33,056 nucleotides of DNA, from contig NZ_HG424455.1 in NCBI RefSeq assembly GCF_000336385.2, positions 1-33,056 on the forward strand. Direction: 5' to 3'. The notes below the pieces were generated by a model. The model was not told the DNA's origin. It saw only the letters and a list, made by a program, of their open reading frames with translations, and searched no databases. This stretch comes from Lysobacter antibioticus HS124 (GTDB taxonomy: Bacteria; Pseudomonadota; Gammaproteobacteria; Xanthomonadales; Xanthomonadaceae). The translations under genes and the position numbers were made by a program. Shown here piece after piece: positions 19,911-27,314 of the stretch (the stretch's first letter is position 1; each line of letters starts with the position of its first letter).

Positions 19911-20049
19911 GGGGCCGGGATTGGGGATTGGGGATTCGGGATTGGCTAAAGCCAGGAGCAAGAGCGTACGCCGGTACATGCCGCCTTTGCCAATCCCGAA
20001 TCCCGAATCACAAATCCCGCTCTTGCGAATCCCCAATCCCCAATCCCGG
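19911..20049. mobile_element. MITE-like GGGATT element with 24-bp terminal inverted repeats
   Basis: The outer 24 bases at 19915-19938 and 20026-20049 are perfect reverse complements, starting CCGGGATTGGGGATT. Inside are further heptamer copies in inverted orientation (GGGATTGGC left, GCCAATCCCGAATCCCG right) around a unique centre of about 40 bases. No transposase or target-site duplication was identified, so mobility is inferred. It occupies nearly all of the spoT-ridA gap. Confidence 0.65.
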
Positions 20050-20073
20050 CGGCGGCGGCAAAGCCGCCGACGC

Positions 20074-22254
20074 TCACATCCGCTGCACGCCCAACACCAC
20101 CGTCAAGCGGCGCACGCGGCGCATGACGTCGGCGAGGTGGCGGCGGTCGCTGACTTCGATCGCGAAACGCATGATCGCGATGTTGGCGTCGCGTTCCAGG
20201 TACTCGACCCGGTCGATGTTGGATTCGGCCTCGGCGATCGCGGCGGCGACCTGGGCCAGCGAGCCCGGGCGGTTGTCGACTTCGATCCGCAGCGCGGCGG
20301 AGAAGTCGCCGGAGACCTGGCGGTCCCAGCCGATCGCGACCCAGCGGTCGGGCGACTTGCGGTAGTCGGCGACGTTGGGGCAGTCCAGGCGGTGCACCAC
20401 GATGCCCTTGCCGGCGGTGTGGTAGCCCATGATCTCGTCGCCCGGCAACGGCAGGCAACAGTTGGCGAAGCTGATCACGCCGCGCTCGGCGCCGGTGATC
20501 AGGATCTTGTCTTCGGGCAGGCGCGCGCGGTCGATGGCGCGGCCGCGCGACTTGCCCGGCGCCTCGCGCGCCAGCGCCAGCGCGACCTGGTTGGGCATGC
20601 GGTTGCCCAGCGCGATGTCGGCCAGCAGCGCCTCCAGGCGCGGGTAACGGTATTCGCTCAGATAGCCTTCCAGGCGCAGCGCCGGAATCCGATCGAGCGA
20701 GGTCTCCAGCGCTTCCAGCGCGCGGTCGAGCATGCGGTGGCCGAGCTGGACCGCATCCTCGTGTTCGAGCTGCTTGAGCTGCTGGCGGATCGAGGTGCGG
20801 GCCTTGCCCGACACCACGAATTCCAGCCACTGCGGCTTGGGCGTGGACGACTTGGCGGTGATGATCTCCACCCGCTGGCCGCTGGCCAGCTTGGTGCGCA
20901 GCGGCACCAGCTTGCTGTCCACGCGCGCGGCCACCGCGCGGTTGCCGACGTCGGTGTGCACGGCGTAGGCGAAATCCAGCGCGGTCGAATTGCGCGGCAG
21001 CGACATGATGTCGCCCTTGGGCGTGAACAGGTAGACCTCGTCCGGGAACAGATCGACCTTGACGTTCTCCAGGAACTCCAGCGACGAGCCGGTCGCGCGC
21101 TGCGACTCGACCAGGCTGGCGATCCAGCTGTGCGCGCGCGACTGGGCGCTGTTCGGGCCTTCGCCGCCGTGCTTGTACGACCAGTGCGCGGCGATGCCGC
21201 GTTCGGCGATCAGGTCCATGTCCTCGGTGCGGATCTGCACCTCGACCGGCGAGCCGTAAGGGCCGAACAGCACCGTGTGCAGCGACTGATAGCCGTTGGC
21301 CTTGGGAATGGCGATGAAATCGCGGAAGCGCGAATCCAGCGGCTTGTACGCCGAATGCACCACGCCCAGCGCGTGATAGCAGTCCGGCACGCTGCGCACC
21401 ACCACGCGGAAGCCGAACACGTCCATCACCTGATTGAAGCTCTTATGTTCGTGATGCATCTTGGTGTAGATGCTCCACGGCGACTTGACCCGGCTGATCA
21501 GCCGATGTTGAAGCTTCTCCTTCGCCAGCCGCTGGGCCAGATGCGCTTCGATCTGCACCAGCGACTCGCGCCGCACCACCGGCTGGGTGCGGATGCGTTT
21601 TTCGATCACCGCATGGCGCCACGGATGCAGCGCGCGGAAGCCCAAGTCCTGCAACTCGGCCTTGATCAGGTTCATGCCCAGGCGCTGGGCGATCGGCGCG
21701 TAGATCTCCAGGGTCTCGCGGGCGATGCGCTCGCGCGCTTCCGCGCTCTGCGCGCCGAGGGTGCGCATGTTGTGCAGGCGGTCGGCGAGCTTGATCAGGA
21801 TCACGCGCAAGTCGCGCGCCATCGCCAGCAGCATCTTGCGGAAGCTTTCCGCGGCCGCTTCCTGGCGGTCGCGGAACTGCAGCTTGTCCAGCTTGGTGAC
21901 GCCGTCGACCAGCTCGGCCACGGTCGGGCCGAATTCGGTCGCCAGGCATTCGCGGGTCAGCGGCGTGTCTTCGATGGTGTCGTGCAGGATCGCCGCGACC
22001 AGGGTCTCCACGTCCAGGCCCTGGTCGGCCAGCACCTTGGCCACCGCGACCGGATGGGTGATGTAGGGCTCCCCGGATTTGCGCGTCTGTCCGGCGTGCG
22101 CGGCCGCGCCGACCGCCCAGGCGCGGCGCAGCAGCTGCCGCTGCGGTTCGGGCAGATAGTGCGCGGCCAATTCCAGTTCGCGCACGTAGTCCGGCAGCTC
22201 CGTGTCTTCGGGAGCGGCGGGATAGACGGTAAGCGCGGGCTCGGCAGGAGTCAT
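20074..22254 (-). CDS. spoT: Bifunctional (p)ppGpp synthetase/hydrolase SpoT
   Basis: SpoT controls the stringent-response alarmone. The 726-aa protein has the HD hydrolase domain at about 45-200 with HDTIEDT (H91, D92) and LADRLHNMRTL intact, so hydrolysis should be active. The synthetase domain (about 240-360) has VKSPWSIYTKM, VFGFRVVVRS, DFIAIPKANGYQSLHT and EVQIRTEDMD. TGS (KVDLFPDEVYLFTPKGDIMSLP), a zinc-finger-like segment with FANCCLPLPGDEIMGYHTAGKGIVVHRLDCPN, and a C-terminal ACT domain (ALRIEVDNRPGSLAQVAAAI) follow. Order and length are those of RelA/SpoT homologues. It follows rpoZ in the same direction, but a terminator and a separate promoter lie between. No ribosome binding site precedes the ATG; the promoter position suggests a leaderless transcript. 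Confidence 0.97.
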   Translation of the reverse strand: MTPAEPALTVYPAAPEDTELPDYVRELELAAHYLPEPQRQLLRRAWAVGAAAHAGQTRKSGEPYITHPVAVAKVLADQGLDVETLVAAILHDTIEDTPLTRECLATEFGPTVAELVDGVTKLDKLQFRDRQEAAAESFRKMLLAMARDLRVILIKLADRLHNMRTLGAQSAEARERIARETLEIYAPIAQRLGMNLIKAELQDLGFRALHPWRHAVIEKRIRTQPVVRRESLVQIEAHLAQRLAKEKLQHRLISRVKSPWSIYTKMHHEHKSFNQVMDVFGFRVVVRSVPDCYHALGVVHSAYKPLDSRFRDFIAIPKANGYQSLHTVLFGPYGSPVEVQIRTEDMDLIAERGIAAHWSYKHGGEGPNSAQSRAHSWIASLVESQRATGSSLEFLENVKVDLFPDEVYLFTPKGDIMSLPRNSTALDFAYAVHTDVGNRAVAARVDSKLVPLRTKLASGQRVEIITAKSSTPKPQWLEFVVSGKARTSIRQQLKQLEHEDAVQLGHRMLDRALEALETSLDRIPALRLEGYLSEYRYPRLEALLADIALGNRMPNQVALALAREAPGKSRGRAIDRARLPEDKILITGAERGVISFANCCLPLPGDEIMGYHTAGKGIVVHRLDCPNVADYRKSPDRWVAIGWDRQVSGDFSAALRIEVDNRPGSLAQVAAAIAEAESNIDRVEYLERDANIAIMRFAIEVSDRRHLADVMRRVRRLTVVLGVQRM

Positions 22255-22260
22255 TACGGA

Positions 22261-22290
22261 AATTTACGCGCGCTCAGGCGCAGGAAGCAA
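22261..22290 (-). promoter_or_regulatory. Promoter of spoT, positioned for a leaderless mRNA
   Basis: Read leftward: TTGCTT (22290-22285), 18 bases, TAAATT (22266-22261), then six bases to the ATG at 22254. Both hexamers are reasonable and no Shine-Dalgarno fits between them and the start. Confidence 0.55.
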
Positions 22291-22456
22291 CGCGATCGAC
22301 GGTTTCAAAGGTGGCGCCGGCCGCGAACGGCGCAAGCGGTCGGGCCGACGCGGCGGGCACGGCGCGCGCTGCGGTTCAGCTAGGCCAATGGCGGCGGCCT
22401 GCCCAGGCCGCCCGCAGGACCGATCCCGCAGACCCGACCGGTCCGAGCCGCAAACG

Positions 22457-22487
22457 AAAACGGCCCCGCCGCAGCGGAGCCGTTTCG
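22457..22487 (-). terminator. Terminator of rpoZ
   Basis: On the minus strand AAACGGC pairs with GCCGTTT, with an inner CCGC/GCGG stem and a small loop, and is followed by TTCGTTTG. It lies about 37 bases past the rpoZ stop. Confidence 0.75.
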
Positions 22488-22523
22488 CGATGCCGGCGCC
22501 CGCGCGATGCGCGGACCGGGAGA

Positions 22524-22823
22524 TCAGTCGTCGCCCTTGGACAGGTCGTCGTCGGCGACCACTTCGGCCGCGGCCCATTCCAGGGCTTCGCGCTCTTTGC
22601 GCTCGCGCTCGGCCTTCTCGACCGCATCGATGTAGTCCGGGTTGACCTGGCGCGCGGCGATTTCGCGCAGCGCCAGCACGGTCGGCTTGTCGTTGGCTTC
22701 GCTGTTGTCCAGCTGCGGTTCGACGCCGTTGGCCAGCTGACGGGCGCGCTTGGCGGCCAGCATGACGAGTTCGAAGCGGTTCGGGACCACTTCCAGGCAA
22801 TCTTCGACGGTGATGCGGGCCAT
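22524..22823 (-). CDS. rpoZ: DNA-directed RNA polymerase omega subunit
   Basis: The omega subunit aids assembly of RNA polymerase by binding beta-prime, and forms part of one ppGpp site. The 99-aa product begins [30 protein letters not shown] and has [17 protein letters not shown], the standard omega blocks, and a charged C-terminal tail ([14 protein letters not shown]...DDDLSKGDD). The ATG at 22823 has AGGAG five bases upstream; the frame is open further upstream without family resemblance. It has its own promoter and terminator. Its place next to spoT is conserved in proteobacteria and fits the functional link between omega and ppGpp. Confidence 0.97.
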   Translation of the reverse strand: MARITVEDCLEVVPNRFELVMLAAKRARQLANGVEPQLDNSEANDKPTVLALREIAARQVNPDYIDAVEKAERERKEREALEWAAAEVVADDDLSKGDD

Positions 22824-23134
22824 GGGGCTCCTGCGGCCGGTGCGGCCGTCTTGCAAGCGGTTGGGGACCGGGGATTTTAGAGGCCCGCGCCGGCCGAAGC
22901 AAGGTTTTCGCCGGCAAGGCCTTAGCAATCAATCAGTTAGCAAGCGGTCGCGACCCGTCGACCGGTCGAAACTCGACCCGGAGAAGAGCCCCCCCTTAGC
23001 CGGCCCCTTTTAGAGGGAAAGCCGGAGCGGGGCTCGGGCGGGGTATCGGCCACCGCCGCGGCCAGCCCCTCCCGGGAGGCCCACACCAGCCCCCCCCCTA
23101 ATCCCTAATCCCCAATCCCGCCTCTCCAACCAAC
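22824..23134. other. Intergenic region rpoZ / gmk
   Basis: This 311-base gap contains the rpoZ promoter, two C homopolymers (7 C ending near 22995; 9 C at 23090-23098) and a short block of inverted GGGATT heptamers at about 23097-23120, just past the gmk stop. No gene or RNA is supported. Confidence 0.5.
22874..22902 (-). promoter_or_regulatory. Promoter of rpoZ
   Basis: Read leftward: TTGCTT (22902-22897), exactly 17 bases, TAAAAT (22879-22874). The leader to the ATG would be about 45 bases. Confidence 0.7.
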
Positions 23135-23752
23135 CTATTCGTCCGTCAGCAACGCGGTGATCAGGCGCGAATGGCGCGCCACCTGGGGCTCGCGGCGCAG
23201 TCGGCTGGCGAGGAAGATCGCGCACATCTCGTCGACCGCGGTATCGAAGACCTCGTTGACGATGACGTAGTCGAACTCGTGGTAGTGCGACATCTCTTCG
23301 CGCGCGGCGGCCAGGCGCTGGCGGATGGTTTCCTCGCTGTCCTGGCCGCGCGAGCGCATGCGCGACTCCAGGGCCTGGCGCGAGGGTGGCAGGATGAACA
23401 CGCTGACCGCGTCCGGCACCTTGGCCCGCACCTGGCGCGCGCCCTGCCAGTCGATTTCCAGCAGCACGTCCTTGCCGGCGGCTAGGAACGGCTCCACCGA
23501 CTGCCGCGCCGAGCCCTTCCAGTCGCCGTGCACGCGCGCGTGCTCGAAGAAGTCGCCGGCCTCGACCATCGCTTCGAACTCTTGCGCGCTGACGAAGTGG
23601 TAGTGCTCGGCGTGACGCTCGCCGGGACGCGGCTGGCGCGAAGTGAAGGAGATCGACAACCGGATGTTCGGGTCGCGCGCGAGCACCGCGTTGACGATGC
23701 TGGATTTGCCGGCCCCGGAGGGGGCGGCGACGATGTAGAGGGTTCCGCGCAT
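23135..23752 (-). CDS. gmk: Guanylate kinase
   Basis: It phosphorylates GMP to GDP with ATP, a cytoplasmic step of guanine nucleotide synthesis that also feeds (p)ppGpp production. The 205-aa product begins MRGTLYIVAAPSGAGKSSIVNAVL, with the P-loop GAGKSS (K16). SISFTSRQPRPGERHAEHYHFV is the GMP-binding region (Arg/Ser/Tyr), and LLEIDWQGARQV and FILPPSRQALESRMRSRGQDSEETIRQRL (lid) follow. The ATG at 23752 is the family start; it directly abuts a GGGATT-type element, leaving no Shine-Dalgarno sequence. The gene follows yicC in the same direction, a conserved neighbour pair, and both are probably transcribed together. Confidence 0.96.
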   Translation of the reverse strand: MRGTLYIVAAPSGAGKSSIVNAVLARDPNIRLSISFTSRQPRPGERHAEHYHFVSAQEFEAMVEAGDFFEHARVHGDWKGSARQSVEPFLAAGKDVLLEIDWQGARQVRAKVPDAVSVFILPPSRQALESRMRSRGQDSEETIRQRLAAAREEMSHYHEFDYVIVNEVFDTAVDEMCAIFLASRLRREPQVARHSRLITALLTDE

Positions 23753-23753
23753 T

Positions 23754-23866
23754 GGGGCCGGGATTCGTGATTCGGGAGTCGGGATTGGCAAAGCGGCTGG
23801 CGGGAAAGGAACCGGCGACGAGAATCCGCTCCTGGCGAATCCCGAATCGCGAATCCCCATTCCCGG
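23754..23866. mobile_element. Second GGGATT-type inverted-repeat element between yicC and gmk
   Basis: It starts GGGGCCGGGATT, as does the copy at 19911, and ends with inverted ATTCCCGG. Arms of GATTC heptamers are imperfect inverted repeats around a unique centre (about 23797-23830). It fills the gap completely: its last base (23866) adjoins the yicC stop codon and its first is one base from the gmk ATG. Confidence 0.6.
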
Positions 23867-24727
23867 CTACTCGATGTTCTGGATCTGCTCGCGCACCTGA
23901 TCGATCAGCACCTTGAGCTCGACCGCGGCGGCGGAGCTGCGGGCGTCGACCGATTTGGAGCCCAGGGTGTTGGCCTCGCGGTTGAATTCCTGCAGCAGGA
24001 AATCCAGGCGGCGGCCGACCGCTTCGCGCAGCTTGAGCACGCGGCGGGCCTCGGCGACGTGCGAATCCAGCCGGTCGAGCTCTTCGTCGACGTCCAGCTT
24101 CTGCAGCCACAACACCAGTTCCTGCTCCAGGCGGCCGTTGTCGGCCGGCTGGGCCAGGTCGGCCAGGCGGGTTTCCAGCTTGGTGCGCTGGCCGGCGCGG
24201 ATGGCGGGCATCATCGTGCGCACTTCGCCGGCGATGCGGGCGATGCCGTCGACGCGCTCGGCGATCACCGCGGCGAGCTTGGCGCCCTCGCGTTCGCGCG
24301 AGGCGACGAACTCGTCCAGCACGCCGTCGAGCAGGGCCAGCGCCTCGGCCTGCAGCGCCGCCGGGTCGGCGGCCGGCGCCTGCAGCACGCCGGGGAACTG
24401 CAGCAATTCGGTGAACTCGGTGCGCAGCGCCGGGAAGCGCGCCGACAGGTCGATCGCCAGGTCGCTGAGTTCGCGCAGCCGGGTCGGATTGAGCTGCAGC
24501 GCATCGCCTCCTTCCGGCGCGCGCAGGCGCAGGGTCAGGTCGAGCTTGCCGCGGCTCAGGCGCGCGCCGATCCGCTCGCGCAACGCCGGTTCGAGCACGC
24601 GCAGCTCGTCGGCCAGGCGCACGCCCAGTTCGAGGAAGCGGTGGTTGACCGAGCGCAACTCGCAGCCGAGCGTGCCCCAGGGTGTCGCGCGTTCGCCGCT
24701 GGCGAAGGCGGTCATGCTGCGAATCAT
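23867..24727 (-). CDS. yicC: YicC/YloC family endoribonuclease
   Basis: A 286-aa protein beginning MIRSMTAFASGERATPWGTLGCELRSVNHRFLELGVRLADELR, the characteristic N-terminal block of the YicC family. The C-terminal block EAVGRRLDFLLQEFNREANTLGSKSVDARSSAAAVELKVLIDQVREQIQNIE is equally diagnostic. Escherichia coli YicC has been reported as an endoribonuclease acting on a small RNA; the role here is by homology. Helical regions (about 100-240) separate the two blocks. It diverges from rph across 69 bases and precedes gmk in the same direction. The ribosome binding site is weak (GGAAT). The stop is immediately followed by a repeat element. Confidence 0.95.
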   Translation of the reverse strand: MIRSMTAFASGERATPWGTLGCELRSVNHRFLELGVRLADELRVLEPALRERIGARLSRGKLDLTLRLRAPEGGDALQLNPTRLRELSDLAIDLSARFPALRTEFTELLQFPGVLQAPAADPAALQAEALALLDGVLDEFVASREREGAKLAAVIAERVDGIARIAGEVRTMMPAIRAGQRTKLETRLADLAQPADNGRLEQELVLWLQKLDVDEELDRLDSHVAEARRVLKLREAVGRRLDFLLQEFNREANTLGSKSVDARSSAAAVELKVLIDQVREQIQNIE

Positions 24728-24757
24728 TCGCTGATTCCGAGCCTTACGGGGGGTGAA

Positions 24758-24766
24758 TGGTAAACT
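24758..24766 (+). promoter_or_regulatory. Candidate extended -10 promoter of rph
   Basis: TGGTAAACT (24758-24766) fits an extended -10 (TGnTATAAT-like). It lies about 30 bases before the rph ATG. No clear -35 is seen. Confidence 0.4.
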
Positions 24767-24796
24767 CGCCGGCCCTCAAAACGGTAACTTCGTCCC

Positions 24797-25561
24797 ATGA
24801 CCGGTCCCCTCGCCGCCCCCGCCCCGCCCCCGGCCGGCCCGGTCGCCCGTCCCAGCGGTCGCGCCGCCGGGCAGATGCGCGAGGTCCGGATCGAGCGCGG
24901 GTACCCCCGCCACGCCGAGGGCTCGGTGCTGGTCAGCTTCGGCCAGACCCGGGTGCTGTGCACCGCCAGCGTGGACAACAAAGTGCCGGCCTTCCTGCGC
25001 GGCAAGGGCGAGGGCTGGGTCACCGCCGAGTACGGCATGCTGCCGCGCGCCACCCACACCCGCAGCGACCGCGAGGCCGCGCGCGGCAAGCAGGGCGGCC
25101 GCACCCTGGAAATCCAGCGCCTGATCGGCCGCGCCTTGCGCGCCTGCATCGACCGCAAGGCGCTGGGCGAGCGCACCATCACCCTGGACTGCGACGTGCT
25201 GCAGGCCGACGGCGGCACCCGCACCGCCGCGATCACCGGCGCCTACGTGGCCCTGGTCGATGCGGTGCGCTGGCTGCAGGCGCGGCGCGAAATCAACCGC
25301 GACCCGATCTTCGGCGCGGTCGCCGCGGTCTCGGTCGGGGTCTACCGCGGCGTGCCGGTGCTGGACCTGGACTACGCCGAGGACAGCGACTGCGACACCG
25401 ACATGAACGTGGTCATGAACGACGGCGGCGGCTTCATCGAGCTGCAGGGCACGGCCGAAGGCCACGCGTTCCGCCGCGAAGAACTCGACGGCCTGCTCGT
25501 CCTGGCCGAAGCCGGGATCGCCGAACTGATCGCCAAGCAACGCGAAGCGCTGGCCGGCTGA
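24797..25561 (+). CDS. rph: Ribonuclease PH
   Basis: A phosphorolytic 3'-5' exoribonuclease that trims tRNA and other RNA 3' ends. The 254-aa protein has the family blocks [66 protein letters not shown] (phosphate-binding Arg) and [24 protein letters not shown], and the catalytic acidic stretch [18 protein letters not shown]. Relative to Escherichia coli Rph, which begins near RPAGRSNNQ, it carries a Pro/Ala-rich N-terminal extension of about 18 residues; no good ribosome binding site precedes the listed ATG, so part of that extension is uncertain. It heads the rightward gene group and diverges from yicC. Confidence 0.96.
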   Translation: MTGPLAAPAPPPAGPVARPSGRAAGQMREVRIERGYPRHAEGSVLVSFGQTRVLCTASVDNKVPAFLRGKGEGWVTAEYGMLPRATHTRSDREAARGKQGGRTLEIQRLIGRALRACIDRKALGERTITLDCDVLQADGGTRTAAITGAYVALVDAVRWLQARREINRDPIFGAVAAVSVGVYRGVPVLDLDYAEDSDCDTDMNVVMNDGGGFIELQGTAEGHAFRREELDGLLVLAEAGIAELIAKQREALAG

Positions 25562-25592
25562 GGCCGGCCCGGCAACGAAACACACCGAAACC

Positions 25593-25628
25593 GCGCACCG
25601 GTTCCGGCCAAGGCCGGACCGTGTGCGC
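25593..25628. repeat. Imperfect hairpin downstream of rph
   Basis: GCGCACCGGTTCCGGCC pairs with GGCCGGACCGTGTGCGC around a 2-base loop with two single-base bulges. It begins 32 bases after the rph stop. It lacks a T-tract and could protect or attenuate the rph transcript. Confidence 0.55.
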
Positions 25629-25699
25629 AGCCGCGCGGGGCTGCCGCCGCGGCAACGGCGCGCGCACACTGGCCGGCCCTCCCCGAACGAGCCGCGCCC

Positions 25700-26092
25700 A
25701 TGCATCGCATCCTCGGCAGCCTGACCCTGGTGGTCGGCGACTACGACCAGGCCATCGCCTACTACACCCAGCGCCTGGGTTTCGTCCTGCTCGACGACGT
25801 CGACCTCGGCAGCGGCAAGCGCTGGGTGCGGGTCGCGCCCAGCGCGCAGGCCGAAACCGCATTGTTGCTGGCGCGCGCCGACGGCGACGCGCAAAGCGCC
25901 CGGATCGGCGACCAGACCGGCGGCCGGGTCGGCTTTTTCCTGCACACCGACGACTTCGCCCGCGACCACGCCGCAATGCTCGCGTACGGCGTGCGCTTCC
26001 TGGAATCTCCCCGCGCCGAGACCTACGGCACGGTCGCCGTATTCGAAGATCTGTACGGTAACCGCTGGGATTTGCTGGAACCGAAGGCATGA
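25700..26092 (+). CDS. VOC (glyoxalase/bleomycin resistance) family protein
   Basis: A 130-aa single-domain vicinal oxygen chelate protein. It shows paired beta-alpha-beta-beta-beta modules: ILGSLTLVVGDYDQAIAYYTQRLGFVLLDDVDLGSGKRWVRVAP and GRVGFFLHTDDFARDHAAMLAYGVRFLESPRAETYGTVAVFEDLYGNRWDLLEP. The last block, with VFEDLYGNRWDLLEP, is the usual end of this subfamily; the Glu in VFED or in LLEP may be a metal ligand. Substrate cannot be inferred from the sequence. The ribosome binding site is weak. It overlaps rdgB by ATGA, so the pair is co-translated. Confidence 0.92.
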   Translation: MHRILGSLTLVVGDYDQAIAYYTQRLGFVLLDDVDLGSGKRWVRVAPSAQAETALLLARADGDAQSARIGDQTGGRVGFFLHTDDFARDHAAMLAYGVRFLESPRAETYGTVAVFEDLYGNRWDLLEPKA

Positions 26093-26685
26093 GATTAGTG
26101 CTGGCCAGCAGCAACGCCGGCAAGCTGGCGGAACTGCGCGACCTGCTCGGCGACACCGGGATCGAACTGGTGGCGCAAACGGATCTGGGGGTCGAAGACA
26201 TCGAGGAAACCGGCAGCACCTTCGTCGAGAACGCGCTGCTGAAGGCCCGTCATGCGGCCGCCGTCACCGGACTGCCGGCGTTGGCCGACGATTCGGGCAT
26301 CTGCGTCGACGCGCTCGGCGGCGCCCCGGGGCTGTACTCGGCCCGCTACGCCGGCCGCCACGGCGACGCCCAGGCCAATATCGACAAGCTGCTCGGCGCC
26401 TTGCACGGCGTGCCCGACGAACAGCGCAGCGCGCATTTCTACGCGGTCATCGTGCTGCTGCGCCATGCCGGCGACCCGCGCCCGATCATCGCCGAGGGCG
26501 TCTGGAACGGCCGCATCCTGCACGCCCGCCAGGGCGATCGCGGCTTCGGCTACCAGCCGGTGTTCTTCGATACCGAGTACGGCGTGTCCGCCGGCGAGAT
26601 CGAGGACGAGCTCAAGAACCGGGTCAGCCACCGCGCGCGCGCCCTGGCCGCCCTGCGCGCGCGCCTGCCGGAGCTGCGCGGGTGA
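26089..26685 (+). CDS. rdgB: dITP/XTP pyrophosphatase (RdgB/HAM1 family)
   Basis: It hydrolyses non-canonical purine triphosphates (dITP, XTP) to monophosphates, sanitising the nucleotide pool. The 198-aa product starts MRLVLASSNAGKLAELRDLL, with the SxNxxK triphosphate-binding motif, and continues ETGSTFVENALLKARHAA, ALADDSGICVDALGGAPGLYSARYAG and GDRGFGYQPVFFDTEYG, all canonical blocks; the C-terminal NRVSHRARAL carries the conserved SHR. Its ATG overlaps the VOC stop and its TGA overlaps the next gene's GTG, so three genes are tightly coupled. The rph-rdgB-hemW order is common in proteobacteria. Confidence 0.97.
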   Translation: MRLVLASSNAGKLAELRDLLGDTGIELVAQTDLGVEDIEETGSTFVENALLKARHAAAVTGLPALADDSGICVDALGGAPGLYSARYAGRHGDAQANIDKLLGALHGVPDEQRSAHFYAVIVLLRHAGDPRPIIAEGVWNGRILHARQGDRGFGYQPVFFDTEYGVSAGEIEDELKNRVSHRARALAALRARLPELRG

Positions 26686-27260
26686 ACCGCCTGGCCCGCA
26701 CCGCCGCCCCGCACCGGCGCTTGTTCCGCGCCGGCGGCCACACCGTGCTGGCGGTGGCGGTGCTGTACCTGCTGGCGATGCCGATCGCGATCTGGATCCA
26801 CCACGACGGCCTGAGCCGCAGCGGCCACAGCTTCGGCTCGGACCTAGAACTGGCGCTGTGGCTGCTGGCCGCCCTGGTCGCCCTGGTCGCCCTCGCGGCG
26901 ATCCAGCGGGTCAGCCTGGACGCCGACGGCGGGGTCGGCACCATCCGCTACGCCAACATCACCAGCGGCCACCGCAGCCGCTGCTTCGAACCGGCCGAAG
27001 TGGTGTCCATGTCCCTGCATCGGGCCAAAGACGGGCGCCTGCGCCTGACCTCGACCCTGGAACTGCGCCTGGCACCCTCGCCGCACCGGCGCTGGAACAC
27101 GGTCGCGATCTTCGACGGCGACATGTCCGGCGACGGCCGCGCCGAGCCGCTGGCGACCATCGTCCGCCAGGTCGTGCGCGCCCGCCCCGAGGTCGGCCTG
27201 GACGCCAATCTGCGCGCCCTGCTCGCGCCGTATCGCTACGGTACGGCCGCCGACCGGTAA
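26682..27260 (+). CDS. Small inner-membrane protein of unknown function
   Basis: A 192-aa protein with two membrane segments, TVLAVAVLYLLAMPIAIWI (about residues 24-42) and LALWLLAALVALVALAAI (about 58-75), separated by a short periplasmic loop (HHDGLSRSGHSFGSD). The C-terminal two-thirds are soluble with beta-strand character, including GGVGTIRYANITSGHRS and LRLTSTLELRL. I do not recognise a family. It uses GTG at 26682, sharing GTGA with the rdgB stop, and lies in the rdgB-hemW interval, so it is co-expressed with them. Confidence 0.75.
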   Translation: MNRLARTAAPHRRLFRAGGHTVLAVAVLYLLAMPIAIWIHHDGLSRSGHSFGSDLELALWLLAALVALVALAAIQRVSLDADGGVGTIRYANITSGHRSRCFEPAEVVSMSLHRAKDGRLRLTSTLELRLAPSPHRRWNTVAIFDGDMSGDGRAEPLATIVRQVVRARPEVGLDANLRALLAPYRYGTAADR

Positions 27261-27281
27261 GCTGTCGGCCTGTGTCCTTTT

Positions 27282-27297
27282 CTCGGGCCGGCCCGAG
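27282..27297. repeat. 16-base perfect palindrome upstream of hemW
   Basis: CTCGGGCCGGCCCGAG lies 17 bases before the hemW TTG, after a CCTTTT run. It is perfectly self-complementary. It may be a hairpin influencing hemW translation or a regulator site; nothing else supports either. Confidence 0.5.
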
Positions 27298-27314
27298 CGG
27301 CCGGCCGCAAGCCG

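Noticed and set aside
19911-20049. CRISPR array
   Set aside because: The repeat units are heptamers arranged as inverted arms, without regular spacers or cas genes.
27281-27310. Intrinsic terminator before hemW
   Set aside because: The palindrome CTCGGGCCGGCCCGAG is preceded, not followed, by the T run on the coding strand, and hemW lacks an alternative promoter.
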